Below are positions 13,606 through 27,148 of a DNA stretch of 64,000 nt, piece after piece; within the stretch, counting starts at the first letter, position 1; each line of letters opens with the position of its first letter. Origin of the DNA: Malurus cyaneus samueli. Its lineage: Eukaryota > Chordata > Aves > Passeriformes > Maluridae. The stretch covers positions 38,459,804 through 38,523,803 of the forward strand of contig CM019218.1 in the NCBI GenBank assembly GCA_009741485.1. Direction: 5' to 3'. A model generated the notes under the pieces. The model was not told the DNA's origin and ran no database searches. It saw nothing but the letters and a program-made list of their open reading frames with translations. The position numbers were made by a program, and so were the translations under genes.

Positions 13606-13789
13606 GCTCAACTGCATTATTTTTATGGACATAAATAAATGTTTTCAGGTTTCCCAGCTTGTTTGTCCTTTTATTCGGAAATAACGTAGGGTAAGGCAAG
13701 TATCTCCTGAGCTGTCACAGAAACAAATTCATGAACACTTGTCAGGGTGTGTTTGCATAGTACTCCTCTTTGGGCTCTAGAGCTAAAGG

Positions 13790-14100
13790 AAAATGAGGCA
13801 AGTCTGGAAGAGAAGCAGGAGAGACAGGAGCAGCAGTTACTTTGCTCACACCCTGCTCAGCAGATGATTGATGAAAACACAGCTCAATGCCAGGGCACAG
13901 CAAAAGCCTTCAGGTGCCCACAGGACATGGGCACACAGAGAGAGCCCGAACAGTCAGAGGTGCCCCGGATCTGGGGAGAAGTGTAGGAATGTGGCAGCAT
14001 GAAAGAGAAGAACCTGTAGGCTGCGTTCAAGGGAGCCTGACCTTCACCGCTGAGAGAATGGTGGTTGATGGTAGGAGGGTCTGAGAACTGGAGATCAAGA
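13790..14100. other. More G+C-rich patch with overlapping frames
   Basis: This block is visibly richer in G+C than its surroundings and contains several CpGs in a CpG-poor region. Frames of 79 codons (plus, 13747-13986), 65 codons (plus, 13887-14084) and 93 codons (minus, 13884-14165) overlap in it. Three overlapping frames in one patch reflect lower stop-codon density at higher G+C rather than a gene. I see no domain and no repeat family I can name. It may be an exon of a noncoding transcript or a decayed insertion. Confidence 0.4.
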
Positions 14101-15127
14101 CATTCAATTAATGCAGTAATGAGAGGTTGAACATCTTGCTCAGAGGATCCCACACTCCACACCAAACCCCACAGCTAAAACTAATTGGCAGATGTGAAGG
14201 GTAAGGAATTGTTTTATGAGTTAAAGCAAACCTGCAGTTATGCACTGAATAGTGGAATTATTTTGTGAATATATAGTGAAATGGTATGCGAATAATCATA
14301 CTTATAGGTCCTATATGTCAGACTGATATGCTTATTTATAAATATGTGGCTACTTTTCTAAGAACAGATTATTCTAATGAGAAATAAAAGGGATGCTATC
14401 CCCATATAAGTCCTTCTAGAGAAGACTGGTTTTGAAAAAATGCTCCTATTGAAACCTTTAGCCCACCATTAAAAAAAAAATCCTTTTATTTATCTTATTA
14501 CATCTAAGTCTAGGAAGAGTGCCTATGAAAATACAAGAGACCTTTCTTTTAATTGTTTTAATCCAGTAGTGGACTCTCTGTCGCAATTGAATTAGTTCCT
14601 CTAGTTTCCTCAAAGCATAGCATTTCTCTTTTTATTCAACTATAGCAAATAAACAGGTATAGGAAGACATGCTTATCATTCAGCTGAGGCATTCTAACGT
14701 ATTTAGAACTGGTTAAACACAAGTTCATGAGCAAGATGATAGGTAATATGGTATGGGAGTATGGGGTAGACAAAGTTACAAGGGATGTAATCAAATTCTT
14801 AGTATATTTGCTTTTTGTTTTCTTTTTAGAAAATAGTAAAAAAAATGTTATTCTACATTGCCCAGGTTTCAAATCAATGGAGGTCTTGGCTTAAGAAGTG
14901 CAGATGCCCTCTGTGGATCCTGAAGACAGCATTGGCAAGTGCTGCAAGAAAGCAGGCGATGCTTTTGTCTCATCTGAGGGTTGAAGCTGTTACAGTGGGT
15001 GCATGTGAATCAAACTCAGACTATGCCTTTTCATCAGGTCCTCTGATAGAAGAAAGTCAACAGGGCAGGCTTTGGCTTTGAATGTACTTCAACTTTTCTA
15101 CAGTAAAGACTGTGTAGCTGCCTAGTC

Positions 15128-15163
15128 TTTCTTTCAAAGTCAGCCGTGCTGGTTTGAAAGAAA
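15128..15163. repeat. Imperfect palindrome, potential hairpin
   Basis: TTTCTTTCAAA at 15128-15138 pairs perfectly with TTTGAAAGAAA at 15153-15163. Inside the loop, CAGC pairs with GCTG around a CGT turn. The whole forms a stem of about 15 base pairs with a two-by-one internal bulge. It is too short for a typical precursor microRNA hairpin. It may be the terminal region of a decayed DNA transposon or a chance palindrome. Confidence 0.75.
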
Positions 15164-15797
15164 ATGTATTTCTCGGGATACTTGGCTGTCTGCTTACTCA
15201 GTCAATTTCTGCTGACCCACCTGAGTGTACCAGGGTTCTCACCGTGATATCTTGAGTACCAGATCTAAAGAAGAAAGTTAAAACCTTTCTTTCTTCTGCT
15301 GCCTCTCTCCACCTCCCAGAAAAGACTGGCACTTGCTTAGGCAAACACTAAAAAAAGGACGATCCCTCATCAATAGAAGTTTAACAATAAGAGGATAGAA
15401 AAAGGAATAGAATTAATTTCTTACAAACTTTTTATTTATGAGATCATGATCATTCTCTGAAGAACAGAAAAAGAAAAGCACCCAAGGAAATACTTATAGA
15501 GAATCTCTTGCTTCTGAATGTTCCTCTCCTTAAATGGAACAATCCAGGATTTTGATTCATAATACACAAAGCCCTGGAACTAATAGATCTGAGCTCTATA
15601 ACTTGAGATAATTTCCAATTAATATTACAAGCAAAATGCTAGACATGCTTAATTTAAGAATAAACAAGCATTTTACATCAATATGTGTTTTTCATCTACT
15701 CTGACAGCCAGCTATACCACCCAGACACCTTAAATATCCTTGTCTTGTGAAGCATAACAGTGACATCTTATTTAGATTAGAAAATATATTATTTTAC

Positions 15798-15970
15798 CTG
15801 TCTTTATAAAATTTTAAATCACTACCAGACAGTGGAGCTAAAGAGTCACAAACAGTACAGAAATGAATATAAGGTTTCTTTTCTTTGTACTTGTGTGGAA
15901 TATGTGAATTTACAAAAAAGTCAAGCAGGTATAATTCATTTCTATATGCAAGTGTTAAGTCGTAACACAT
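15798..15970 (-). other. Candidate internal exon (weak), unidentified product
   Basis: On the minus strand a long pyrimidine tract of CTTTCTT type ends in CAATCAG immediately before 15970. GACAG followed by GTAAAAT marks a donor at 15797. The 173 nt between are open in one frame: 57 codons plus two bases, beginning MCYDLTLAYRN, with a middle of KKPYIHFCTVCDSLAP, ending DLKFYKD. It starts in phase 0 and ends in phase 2, which fits the candidate exon at 3083-3242. No domain is recognised. It has the best combined splice signals in the window, but coding status is unproven. Confidence 0.2.
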
Positions 15971-18900
15971 CTGATTGAAAGCAAAGAAAGAAGAAAGTAT
16001 GTTTTGGGCTAAATTGAGTCCTGTCACAAGGGAAATAACTTTGGTGGATTCAGAAGTAAATTTTGTCCATTGAAAGAAACATGGTACCTATTCTTTCAGG
16101 TTCCTTTGGAAAAGAAGAAGAAACTGCAGCTATAAAATCTTCCCTATTCAATGTATTTCATGTAGCATGCAAATGACTTAAGGCCAGTCCCAGTGGAATT
16201 GTGGGAGATTTGGTCCTGCAGTGCTTGTTGAGATGGGGAGAAGCAGAGTGGGGCCGGCTCAGACAGTACAGGGGAGAAGCAGCTGTCTGCATTTCTGAAA
16301 GGTTGAACAATTTCACAGAACACTCCAGATTGTTATTTTAAAGGAAGTGACAGAGAGCTGCTGAGAAGAAATTGCACATGGACATGCTGTGCTGAGAAGC
16401 AGGAAAAAGCCTGTAATTTAAGGTCCACTCTTATTACTCTGAAAGCCTTTTCTGGCATGAGGAACAAGAAGTTTTTTTGTCTTATTAGTGGTAAAATGTA
16501 AGTTTGGATGGGGTTTTTTTTTGTCTCAAAAGATGTTTGACTCCTTTAGGAAGACTTGAGGATCTTCCTGCTCTGATCTGCAGCTTTAATACTGTCATGT
16601 TTTTTACACAGATCTCATATATCAATTCATCAAAACAGACAAACTATCCAGCTGCTAAACTGTCATCTTTGTCGATGTGAATTTATGTGAATTCAGATAT
16701 GGTGAGGGTGAGTTTGGGATGCACGGACAGACAAATCTACACAAAGCCTGCATCAGCTCTACATTATTAGAGCTGATATCCTCTTTGTAGGGATTCAGCC
16801 ACTACAGAGTCACAAGCATGTGAGTAGTTTTGATTCACTGCCCTGCAGCTATTGTTGAATTGTAGCACATTCATTTTTAAAATCAATTGGTATCTAGTTC
16901 ATGTTTGCAATAGTGAAATAGGACTGAGTCAAATGTTAAAACCCAGGGACATTGTACAGTTGATGACTGAAAATGAAGAGACAATTGTCTTCACTTTGAC
17001 TGCCTTATGTTAATATCATTCATATAAGTACAGCAATAAAAATAGTTGCTTCAGACCCTCATTTCTTTCACTAGACAAAATAGAAGCTTATTTCCTTTTC
17101 TCAATTTATAATAGCTAATTGGAAGTCACCGTAGTCTGGAACAATATCTTGAGGAACAGTTGTTAATGTCACCTCTGAGCTAATTCCTTTGGCTCCTGAG
17201 CTTGTTTAAGCAGAGATCACTGCGAAGAAAGAACCCAAAATTATTTTCAAAATGATTGCTACAAACAAAAATCCCTCCATTATTTCTGTCTGTTACTGGG
17301 AAATATTCATGGTGTTACTATGTAGCTTTTGGGGCTACACTTCCTTTTATTTGCTCTGAAAGAAAGTTGCAACGTGTTTGTGAATGAGGCTTATCTGGAA
17401 ATGATATGGTCTTGGGACAACCTCAGTGACATAAAGCTTTGCTTAATTATAGGCGAGCAGGGTACAGATGGCAGTGTGGAGGCTTGCCTTTCACTTCAGT
17501 ACATTTCAAATTTAGTTGAGGAGGGACTAGGAGGGTTGTTCAAATCAGAGCATCCATGTTGTGCTTGGCTTCTCTGCTGTGACACCAAAATAGCACAGGT
17601 CACTGCAAGTCTCACTGTGTTTCACTCAAAACACATTCTCCATACGGGAGCAAGGCAAATATGGGAACTACTTAAGCTTAATAGTATAATAAATTGATAA
17701 GACTTTGCTTTCACAGCTCCCTTCTGCCTAACTCAGTCAAAGCTATGCTATCCACTTCTCCTGTGGGCCCTCCACAGCTCGGACATAAAGAGATTTCCTG
17801 ATTGTCCTCTCAGTTAAGTGGGTTAGTGACAACCCTGAAGTCCTTGGTGGACAATAATTTGTTTCAGGATTCATTTAATACTCAAAAAGGTGCATTATTT
17901 CAATGAACATTGTGAAGATGAACATGCAGGGCATCAAATTTAAAATGATACTGCTATGCCTTAAACCCTAAGAGTTTTTCCTGTTATGTACAGTGAAGCA
18001 CCTTGAAATTTTGTAGCATGACTATGCGAAAGCTTGATTAGTAAGTGCACTATACCACACTCTTGATGGGATGGTCTGTCATTGAATTCTGAAAGGTTTT
18101 CTTGCGCCACAAAATATAGAGGAAAATGTCACTATTCCAAGCAATGCAAAAGACCAGTGATCTACTTCTTAAGAAGTAAAGAGCACTATGATTTGATCAC
18201 AACATATGAACACAGACCAGGACGATTTGCACTTGTGTTCTGGTTTATGTGTGCTGAGTGTTGCAGGTCTCACTGGTAGTCAGAAAATATGGACACCAGC
18301 AGGGTATAATTGTTTGCTCTGCCTCTTCCTGCTCTCTCACATCTGGAGAAGATGAAAAAAGGAGAGAAAAATGGTCTCCTCAGCTTCTAGCCACAAAAGA
18401 TTAATTTTGTCAAGGTTGCCTTACAGATTAGTTTCTTCATGTTATAAATTAATAAAAGCTATTTATTACTACCCTTCTGAGTGAGCATTCCATTTTCCAC
18501 ACTCCCTAATTGTACTGCACATATCAAACAGTTTGCACATGCAGTGATTGTAACTGTGCTGGAAATACAGCATCATGTGAAGCTGTAGACTTCTGTATCT
18601 TCAATGAAGCTGGCTGCAATGGTGCAACAAGCTGTGAGTGAGATGCAGGCTGCTGGCTTTGCTGTCTTTGCCTATTCTCAACTACCCTGAGAATATGTCA
18701 GGCCACCAGGGATTTCTGCTCACAAATACCTCTTGGTTCCTATTTGCAGAAGACTCAAAAAAGGAACCAAGGGCCAAGTTCAAAGCCATGTGATGAGGCA
18801 CCAACCATATGAGAAGACCCTGATTCCTGATCTAACCACTGCCCAGCCCTGCACCCACTCCAGCACTGGCTGAGCTCTGCCTGGCTCAACAGATGAATCA

Positions 18901-19544
18901 ACAGATACTCTACTGTTGGACCATAAAGATCAAACTGCCCACCAATATTTCACCCCTGTGGAATACATGGCTGGCAAAAATTAAAGATTTGTGGGGACAT
19001 TTCTGCTTTCTGACAGAGCAGCCTGGGCCTAAAATACCATGTTGGTTTCTGTTTTCTGCATACCTTAAATAGCTCCTCACTTCAGTAGTGGAGTAAGGAT
19101 TGGTCATGATGACACACTACCTCTGCACAGCTCCCACAAACAACTCACAGAGATTAAAAGGCTGCTATAAAGATGTGTAGCAAATACTGTCAGACCTGAT
19201 AGTCTCTGAGTAGCTCACCTTGATAGCTCCTTTGTACTCTAGATTTATGGATTTTTAAAATATACAAAGAGTTTTGTTTTCTGTATTTATTGCCCTGATA
19301 AGTTGAGGTATTTCAGTAGGGACATTTGTATTACAGAAATTAGGCATCTATTGTATCATGTGTTATTCATTCTGTAGCTGGAGCTCCTTCCCTCCTCCCC
19401 CTTCTCTAGAGAGGCAGACACACAGTCTTTATCTTCTGGAGGAATGATGGCACAGATAAAGTTAGCAGGTCATGTTCAGTCTTCTCCTCAGGCTAAAGAA
19501 CTCCATTTAGTCTTTGCTCAGAGATTTATTTTTTTTTCATGTAT

Positions 19545-19785
19545 TCATTCAGGGTTGGGGTTGGACGGAACCTTAAAGATTATCTTTTCAAGCACCCTGC
19601 TATGGGCAGGGACACCTTCCAATAGACCAGGTTGTTCAAAGCCACATCCAACCTGGCCTTGAACACTTCCAGGGGATGTGGCATTCACAACTTCTCTGAG
19701 CAACTTATGCCAGTGCCTCACCACCCTCATAGAGGAGAATTTTTTCCTTATGTCTATTCTAAGCCTGTTCTCTGAGTTTCCCACT
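19545..19785 (-). mobile_element. CR1 LINE, 5'-truncated 3' end
   Basis: Read on the minus strand, this matches the familiar CR1 3' region. There is a frame ending with a text like RVVRHWHKLLREVVNA, as at the C terminus of the CR1 reverse transcriptase. The short 3' untranslated part follows, with blocks equivalent to 'caggttggatgtggctt', 'aaggtgtccctgcccat' and 'gatctttaaggtcc'. The copy is only about 240 bp, so it is strongly 5'-truncated. The usual ATTCTATG octamer tail is not visible after the last match near 19550. The frame is short and carries no catalytic residues, so the element is inactive. CR1 is the dominant retroposon of birds and is the main taxonomic clue in this window. Confidence 0.92.
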
Positions 19786-21951
19786 CCTGTTTTTACAGCT
19801 TTCTGCTGATTTTTCTCTTATAGTCTACACTCTGACAGGAGTGTCAGGAGCTTGTGGATACCTCCATATCATGACAGGATAGAAATGGAACTCTGATACA
19901 AAAATCTGTACTGAAGTAACCAGGGACAGAGCAGTGACACAAGGAAACAGCCTCATGATGAAACACTTCTGCATTTCTGAGGGTGACTGAGGAAGACAAT
20001 GCATACCCACTACCCCAGTGTGTCCACAACCAGGTCATCACTAAAGCTTTGCATTAATAAGTGCTTCATTTAGCACTATAAACAATAGTAGGAGAGAAAT
20101 TATCTAGGTAATAGACTGATTTTGATCTCTTATGCTCTGGCTCCACAAACTTTCTGTTTCCGTCCTTCATGGACAGAAAACTATATGAAAGTGAGGTAAG
20201 ACCAGAGCTCCAAGTAGGATAAAAGGAAAGTTAATTTTCCTATTCCTAGGCCTTGTCTACAAAAGCATATTGCATGAGTTTAATTCAGGTTATTTTTTAA
20301 ATTGATATTGTTAAAAGTAATACAAATCCTTTACAGATTCAGTTAATTCAATAACTGAACTGAGACAAATCCATATAAATCAGTTATAAACCAAACCTAT
20401 TCATATGGGACACAGAGCAATTTAACTAAATCCATACCCATGCCTAGGTAGTAACCAAAGCAATGTAACTCTTCTGTCAGCAAGGCTGCAATAACCCATT
20501 ATCCTCTCAAGTTTTTGCAATAAAGCTGAAAGTTTTGAAGCAAATTAGTATTACTGAATGATTTTTTAAATTTAGAAATTCTATTGTATATGATACAATT
20601 ATTGGATACAATAAGTATATAATTGAGATTTTTCACAAAGACATCTCTAAAAACGCAGTTTATTTGCAAACACAAATCCTTATAAGCTTCATGTTATGGA
20701 CAATATTTTATCCATGTTACCAAGAGCATATTGAGAGAGAAAAATTGCTGCCCAATATTTCCAAAAGTACTTTTTTCTCAAGTCCTGAAACAGGTGTGCC
20801 ATAGCAGGAGGTAGACTGAGAGCACAGAACCTTACATGCCCTAAAGATTTTAGGAGAAATGTTAACAGAGCTTCATGGCAGCAGCAGCAGGAGGCACTGC
20901 TAAGACATGGAAGGGAACTGTGCTGCCAAGTGAATTAAGAGGGATAAGAGCTTTCTTTTGACCCTGCTCCTCAAGTATGAATTTCTGAGCTATTGCCTGC
21001 AAATTACAAAGCTTTGATTTTTCAGTGCACAATTTAATACATGCTTTGACCTTTCAACATGCCATATGAAGCTTTGATCCTTACCAGCCAACTGTCAGGG
21101 TGAACTTTGCATAAGATGAAAACAATACCTTTCAAAATCACATTCCCTCTCCCTTTTAGAAAACCCATATGATATTTCTAAGGTGGAGAAAACTCATCTT
21201 TATACACTGACTCAGGGTAAATGCTACGGAAGTGCTACATTTAAATGGATATGGTCAGAAGCCTTGATCAAGTCCTTTATGCGGGGCTGACAAGAAGCAC
21301 AGATTGTCTAGGAAGTGGGTAAACGTCTAAGAAGAATATAAATCAAGAAAGAGTATTCTCACTTCAGCCTTACCTTGGAAATGGTGAGGGAGACAATAAT
21401 AGGGCAGTCCATGGCTCAAAATATGTTTGGAACTAGGAGGTGGTTGTATCATTTCATGCACAATCATAAGATGAGTTCAAAAGGTCTAGCTCAGTTCAAT
21501 TTAAAAAGAGCTGAGAGATATGAACTGCCCACCTGAGAACAATGAAAATTTCATAAAACTGAAACCCAGTGATATGTCTAGTCTTGTTAATGTTATGAAA
21601 GGTAAAAAAAACCCAGCAATACACCCATGATGGAGAAAACTAATTAAAAAGTCCAAAATGAAAGAAAAATAGTACACAAAAAAGGAGAAAATAAATGTTT
21701 GCAACAGAAAGTACTTTAATTGTTTTTTGTTTGTATTGGGCTTTTTCCATCTAGAAGTCCTATAAAATCAGAGTGAAATTTTTAAAGACTAGATAATGTA
21801 TTATGTATTTTCCCTCATGCATGGTAATCCTACACAATTTTATATCACACACTCTAACCTACTTTCATCAGTTTGAAAGATAAAAAATTTGAAAATTTAT
21901 CCTCAATAAAAAAGCTCTAAATGTTTAGCATATATGCATCCCACTTTTTTT

Positions 21952-21952
21952 N
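21952..21952. other. Single N in a T run
   Basis: One undetermined base interrupts a run of T residues (seven T, N, four T). It is most simply an unresolved homopolymer base. The flanks are not duplicated, unlike the N at 41588. Confidence 0.95.
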
Positions 21953-24900
21953 TTTTACTGAATGATACTATAAAACCTCACTCTTTCAGAAAGAAACAGG
22001 ATAGTTAGTACATCCTATTCTATGTGTGAGCTGCAACATTTACCCACAGAGCTGCTGTACTGCTAATATTTAGCTCACTGTTTTCCAGTGCACAGTGAAA
22101 ATCTGCAGTATCAGTTCACAATCTTCTCAAAAGAATTTTGCAGACCTACAAGTTTTAGATGTCAGCAAAAAGGCAGGTTTTGTTAGTTCCAAATGTTAGG
22201 GGTTTTTTTCCTAATCTGGAAAGTGACTCTAGAGGCAGCATCGTCTGTACCACATCCCTCGTTTATCTGTACTTCTCTCAGAATCGTTCTGTTCCCAAGC
22301 CAAAAGATTTCCTGGCTTTCTTCTGACAGCTTATAGGCATATATTCCCCACATTCACAAAAAACCCACCAGCATAAATCTCTCTGACTTCTCTCCCTTGT
22401 CATCATGTGATCGATGGAACTGGAAGAATGTGCACAGATGAGGGCAGTGACAGGACTTCACAGCCCAGCAGGAGATCCCCGTTGTGTTTGTGCTCAGTGC
22501 AGACCCTGAAGGAGGGGACACGATTCCCCTCTGACTGGACAGCCTGGGGTGCACCTTCTGACATTTGAGCCTGGTTGGCATATGCAAACACCCAAGCCAT
22601 GCTAATTCCTGGTTGTCACACTAAAAAGGATATTCAGGGAGGGGTATTATAGCCTTAAAACTGGTTGTACAGATTCCACAGCAGTCAGGACTGGCATTTT
22701 GCCTCAGAGCATTCAAGCCTATTTTGCTGCCAGTTTATGCTAGCACTGCTAGCTGACCTCCTCAGCTGCTGGAATAAATTGCTGCAACACACCCCTAAAT
22801 TTCCTCCACGGGGAGCAGATTTGTTGAATTAGAAGGTGCAATCTTTAGATAGCTACTTTTCTGGATAACATGCAGAGGCCAGGAAAGACAAAGACTGCAT
22901 CAGCTTGATCTGTGCTCTGTGAGGAACCAAGGTGTCACAGGAGCCAGACTGGCTGCTGCACTGTGGTGGCTGGGAGGACAGCAGGACTGATTCATAATAA
23001 GGGGAGACAGATGGCAAAAAGGAACAGAATTGTGATTACACAAGAGAAATGAAGAGTTGCCTGACAGGATCACACTGGGAAAGGAAAATGCAGGGAGGAT
23101 TAAGGAAAGGATCAGAAGATATGTCTCACTGCTCTGTGACTTCAGTATGGTCCTGCTGGCAAGTCAAGGGAGCAGGGGTGTGGTGAATAAGTCCTGTCTA
23201 GGAAAGTGATGATGAGGATTCCTGCTTTTATTTTGATTGTATTAGTGGTCTGTGGTGTTTCAGTACCTATTTTCAGAGAGGCATTTCCTTGATAACTGCA
23301 ATAGATAGAGTTCCAAATGCTTCTCTTGGAAGACTTGGAAGCACTAGAAACAGAAGTCTGAAATGTAAGCCTAGGATGTGTTTAGATTTAATAAAGGTGA
23401 GGCAAATTTCACTTAACTCCTCTGTGCTATTATTAAAAGGCACAGAGATAGAGGATAATGCTCCTAGACTCCTGCCAGCCTCACCACAGCTGCAGTGTTG
23501 TTATTTGGGAATGAGAGGGAAAAAGGATGAGATTATAAATGAGAGGGATTGTAACAGACTTTCAGCAGCACCAATTTAACTGTGCCTCAAGGACTATCTT
23601 CACATTTTCAGTCATTTGGAGACCTCACAAAAACTTATAGGAATAAATCACATGGCAAATCACGTGATAACTCCCTTGTAACCTTAAATAATTGAGACTC
23701 ATCGAGGTCAGCTAAAGTCAGCTGAAGTAATTTTCACTTGGTTTCTAAACATGCATTAAAAATTAGCTTTGATTCATCTGGAGAAGGCAAAGATAAACTC
23801 ACAAAACAAAACAAACAAAAAATGACATGCGTATGTTCTCTCTGAGGTCTGCTTTTCCCTGATCCAGTGTAGCCTGACGTTTAGTGGCTTCTCCAGGTCC
23901 TCTCTCAATGACATTTCATAATTTTCGCTACTTAATAATCTTGTTTTAAAAGATGTAATTTTTTTGGCAACTGAACTAGATATGATACTTATAATTCCAA
24001 TTCCTACAAATGTAAAAATATGGTATAAATGAGCACCCGACACATCAGACAGGTCACATTTGAGACACCCATGTTCAAGCATTGGAAGAACTTGGAATAT
24101 CTGGTCCAGGATTTGTGATATTGATAACAGATGTTAATTAGCTAGAAAGATTTTATGCAGATGTTCGGACTTTCAAACTAGTTTCCTATTAAATAACAGT
24201 TTGGAACAAATATCGAAAGCTTTATGCATTTCCTCATGCAGTTGGTTTTGCAGATATTCTCCATCTTTTCTATTACTACTGTACCCCTACCCCATTAGTG
24301 AACAGAAATACCTGTCTGTATTTAAACAGCTTCCTAGTGTTGAACATGATGGGCTTCAGTCTCTAACTGCTGAATCAAGTATGAATAAATAGTTTACTAA
24401 AATTGCATTGTTGCACTTAGAAAATTTTTGAAATCACCCTGTGTAACTTCATTAAACTTCAAATCTGGACATTAATTTGAGGGAAGGAAAATAATGACTT
24501 CTGTATTATTAAGATCAATCAGGTGATAAACACGCTCTCAAAAAAATTACCTGATGTGTTTCAGTCATCAGATTCAAATTGTAAATGGAATCATTGTCTA
24601 TGTATTGGAAAAGCACATGCCATGTTTTGTTAACATAATCAGAAAAATGAAGGTGCCACAAACCCTTTCCCCATCTGCCAGTCATTGCATTAAACCTTTC
24701 TGCAGTTTTATTAGAATTCTCTGTCTCTGCAGATCCTGCTCAACTGTGAAATTGGAATTGCAAACAGAAATATTACATTTCTACATAGAGTAGTGGATAA
24801 AAGGTCCAATTTTTACATGTAGAGAGACAGGGGAAATGTTATTTTTTTTTAAGATAGAAAACCAGCAGAGGGAATATCCTCTCTTCCCCCAAGTATAAGA

Positions 24901-27148
24901 CAGAAGACTAAAGTGTCTGTTTCCTTTATGACATTTTTCTATGACAGCAGATAGAAACTGAGCAGTGCAGGAGCAGCTTTCTGGCAGTTGTTTCGCCAGA
25001 GAAAGGATGAAAGAGTGCATATCCTTCTGGTCCTTGGAGCTGGACACCAGCTGAAGGTAAATAAGCCTGAGTTGCCCCGGCTGCTGCAGCCACTGCCTCT
25101 GCTCAAACTACAGGAATGGAAGAGCCAAGGTTGGAGAAGGAGCAGGCAAACCCTGCAGCCTAAATCCTTGCTCATTGCCCCATTCTTACTCTATGTTAGT
25201 TGCAAGTGTTTTAATAATGCAAGAGCTCTTTTGGATGTTTTATCTAGTTCTGATAATATCACCAGTATTGGGTATTCCTGAAGCATTATTTCCAAAGCTG
25301 ATAAAACACAGTGGTCAAAAAGAGTTTGGTGAGTTCAACGATTGAAGCATCTTGCCTAAAGGAAAAGGGTTTTCACACCTTTCTCAAGAAAGTCTCAATA
25401 TTAGGTGTTTCTCCACTTCCTAACTCTCCCTTCTCCCATTTTCCCAGTCTCATGGTATGTGTTATCATTTTTTAAAGATTTTTTTTCAAGAGTCAAATAC
25501 AAACACTTTTGTATTCTCAGTTTGCATGCACAGGACATTTTCATCCCTTCTGGAAAATGAGAAGTATTAAAATGGAAAGAGGGACATGAGAAGACTCTAC
25601 TTACTCAGCCCCTCTTTTATGCATCCCACCTTCACCACTCAAAACACCAGCATGATAAAAAAATGACCTCTGGGTTATCTGGAAAAAAGGAGCAATGCCC
25701 TTGTAGAATTGCTTTTTTTTCCTGTTGATTGCAATGATCTCAGTCATGAAGTTTAATCAGTCCTGCATCAGCAATACTGGATTTTTCAGCTCTTTGCATT
25801 GATTGACACTTACCTGCAAACAAAAGGTAGATGCTATGCACACTTAGTCCAGCATTCCTAAATGACTGCTACTATCTCCTTTCACAAGAATTACTGTCTT
25901 TATTTTTTTCTTTTAAGTTAATATAATATTTAAGAACTGTTCAAAGATTTCTGTCTTTTCCAGCAATTTTTTCTTCAGCAGTCTCTACCTGGGATCAAGT
26001 CTTGGTCTACTTTCTTTCTCATCAAAACTGGACTCTGGATTAGCCACGGCTTCTTGGTATTTTTATCTAGTGTAGCCTACCGTAATGGTTCATGGAAAAT
26101 GGCACTCAAAGGAGCAACTTTGCCACGCTACCTGGCTGAGGACACAGAATCTGCAGCTGCCTTCACTCTCTGATGGCATTATGAGTACTTCACAAATAGT
26201 GCAATTCAGCCTGCTGCATTCATCTGTATCTCCCTAATCACATTTATCCCTAACTATTTTTAAGGAAATCTAGCTACAGCTGTGTCTCCTTCTCCTTCTG
26301 GCACGGGGCACAGCTCACAGGGTTCCTCTGTGCTCCCATATTCCAGAATACAGTTCTCACTAAGGACAGGAGCAAAAGGCAGAATTCCTCCCTCCCTGGC
26401 CTGTGGGCATCAGCACCCTTCCCTTTGCTAGAGCCTGAGCTGACCTCATGCCTGTGACCAATGTCCCAGCTGGTTACAGGACTCTCCTGGACAACCTCCA
26501 CAAGTCCCCAATCCAGGCACTCTCTTCTGAAGCTGCTCCTTTTTCTGTTTGCAGTCTAATGTGTGTGGGCAGATGTTTGTGTGTCCATGCACACAGAGAT
26601 CCTTTCACAGCTAAACCCCTAAAATTAACTCCCCTTCATCTCACAAGAGATAAATAGAGGTATGTCACTTTGCTGTGGCATCTTGAAGCAATTTCAACTT
26701 GGTTCTTAGTTATTTACACCAGCTTTGGTAAGGTGCGATAACAATGATGCAAAACTTGTATAAGCAGGTAAGAAAATGAGACCCCATGACTCTATGATCT
26801 TCCTTGGATCAGCCTTCCTGTAGGCTACTTAGAAGGATTTCGTCTCTCCCCACCCCCATTTGTAGTTTCTACAAGCTGTACTTTTGTAACAAGTATTGTT
26901 TAATTAGGATTTTATTTTAGAACAAAGACACACTTCCATGGAAGATCAGGGATGGCTAGATTTTACTCTCAGATAATTTCCTCGAATCAAATTCATTCAA
27001 GGATAAACAATGAATTCAGAAAAACTGTGTCACGTCCTTCTAAATGTCTCTGGATATAGGCAGGGGGCAACCCCTGAAGAGCTTCAGCATTTTGCAATCA
27101 CAACATAACACACAAAACAACAATTTTACAGAAGAGAGATTTTCATAC

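Larger units (their letters stand above)
14166..19540. other. Noncoding A+T-rich DNA
   Basis: No supported gene. The segment contains a 36-nt imperfect palindrome (15128-15163), one of the better exon-like segments (minus, 15798-15970) and a 122-codon plus-strand frame (17329-17697) with no recognisable motif. Nothing else stands out apart from short homopolymers and a small direct repeat of ATGTGAATT near 16675-16700. Confidence 0.65.

Noticed and set aside
17329..17697. 122-codon plus-strand open frame
   Set aside because: No recognisable motif, no convincing splice or promoter context, and frames of this length are expected by chance in 64 kb of this composition.
19545..19784. 79-codon minus-strand frame as a host gene
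   Set aside because: It reads the 3' end of a CR1 element, a truncated relic of its reverse-transcriptase frame.
24520..24743. Minus-strand open frame of about 70 codons ending at CATCAG/GTAATT
   Set aside because: The donor is good but every reachable acceptor is weak, and the composition is that expected of random A+T-rich DNA.
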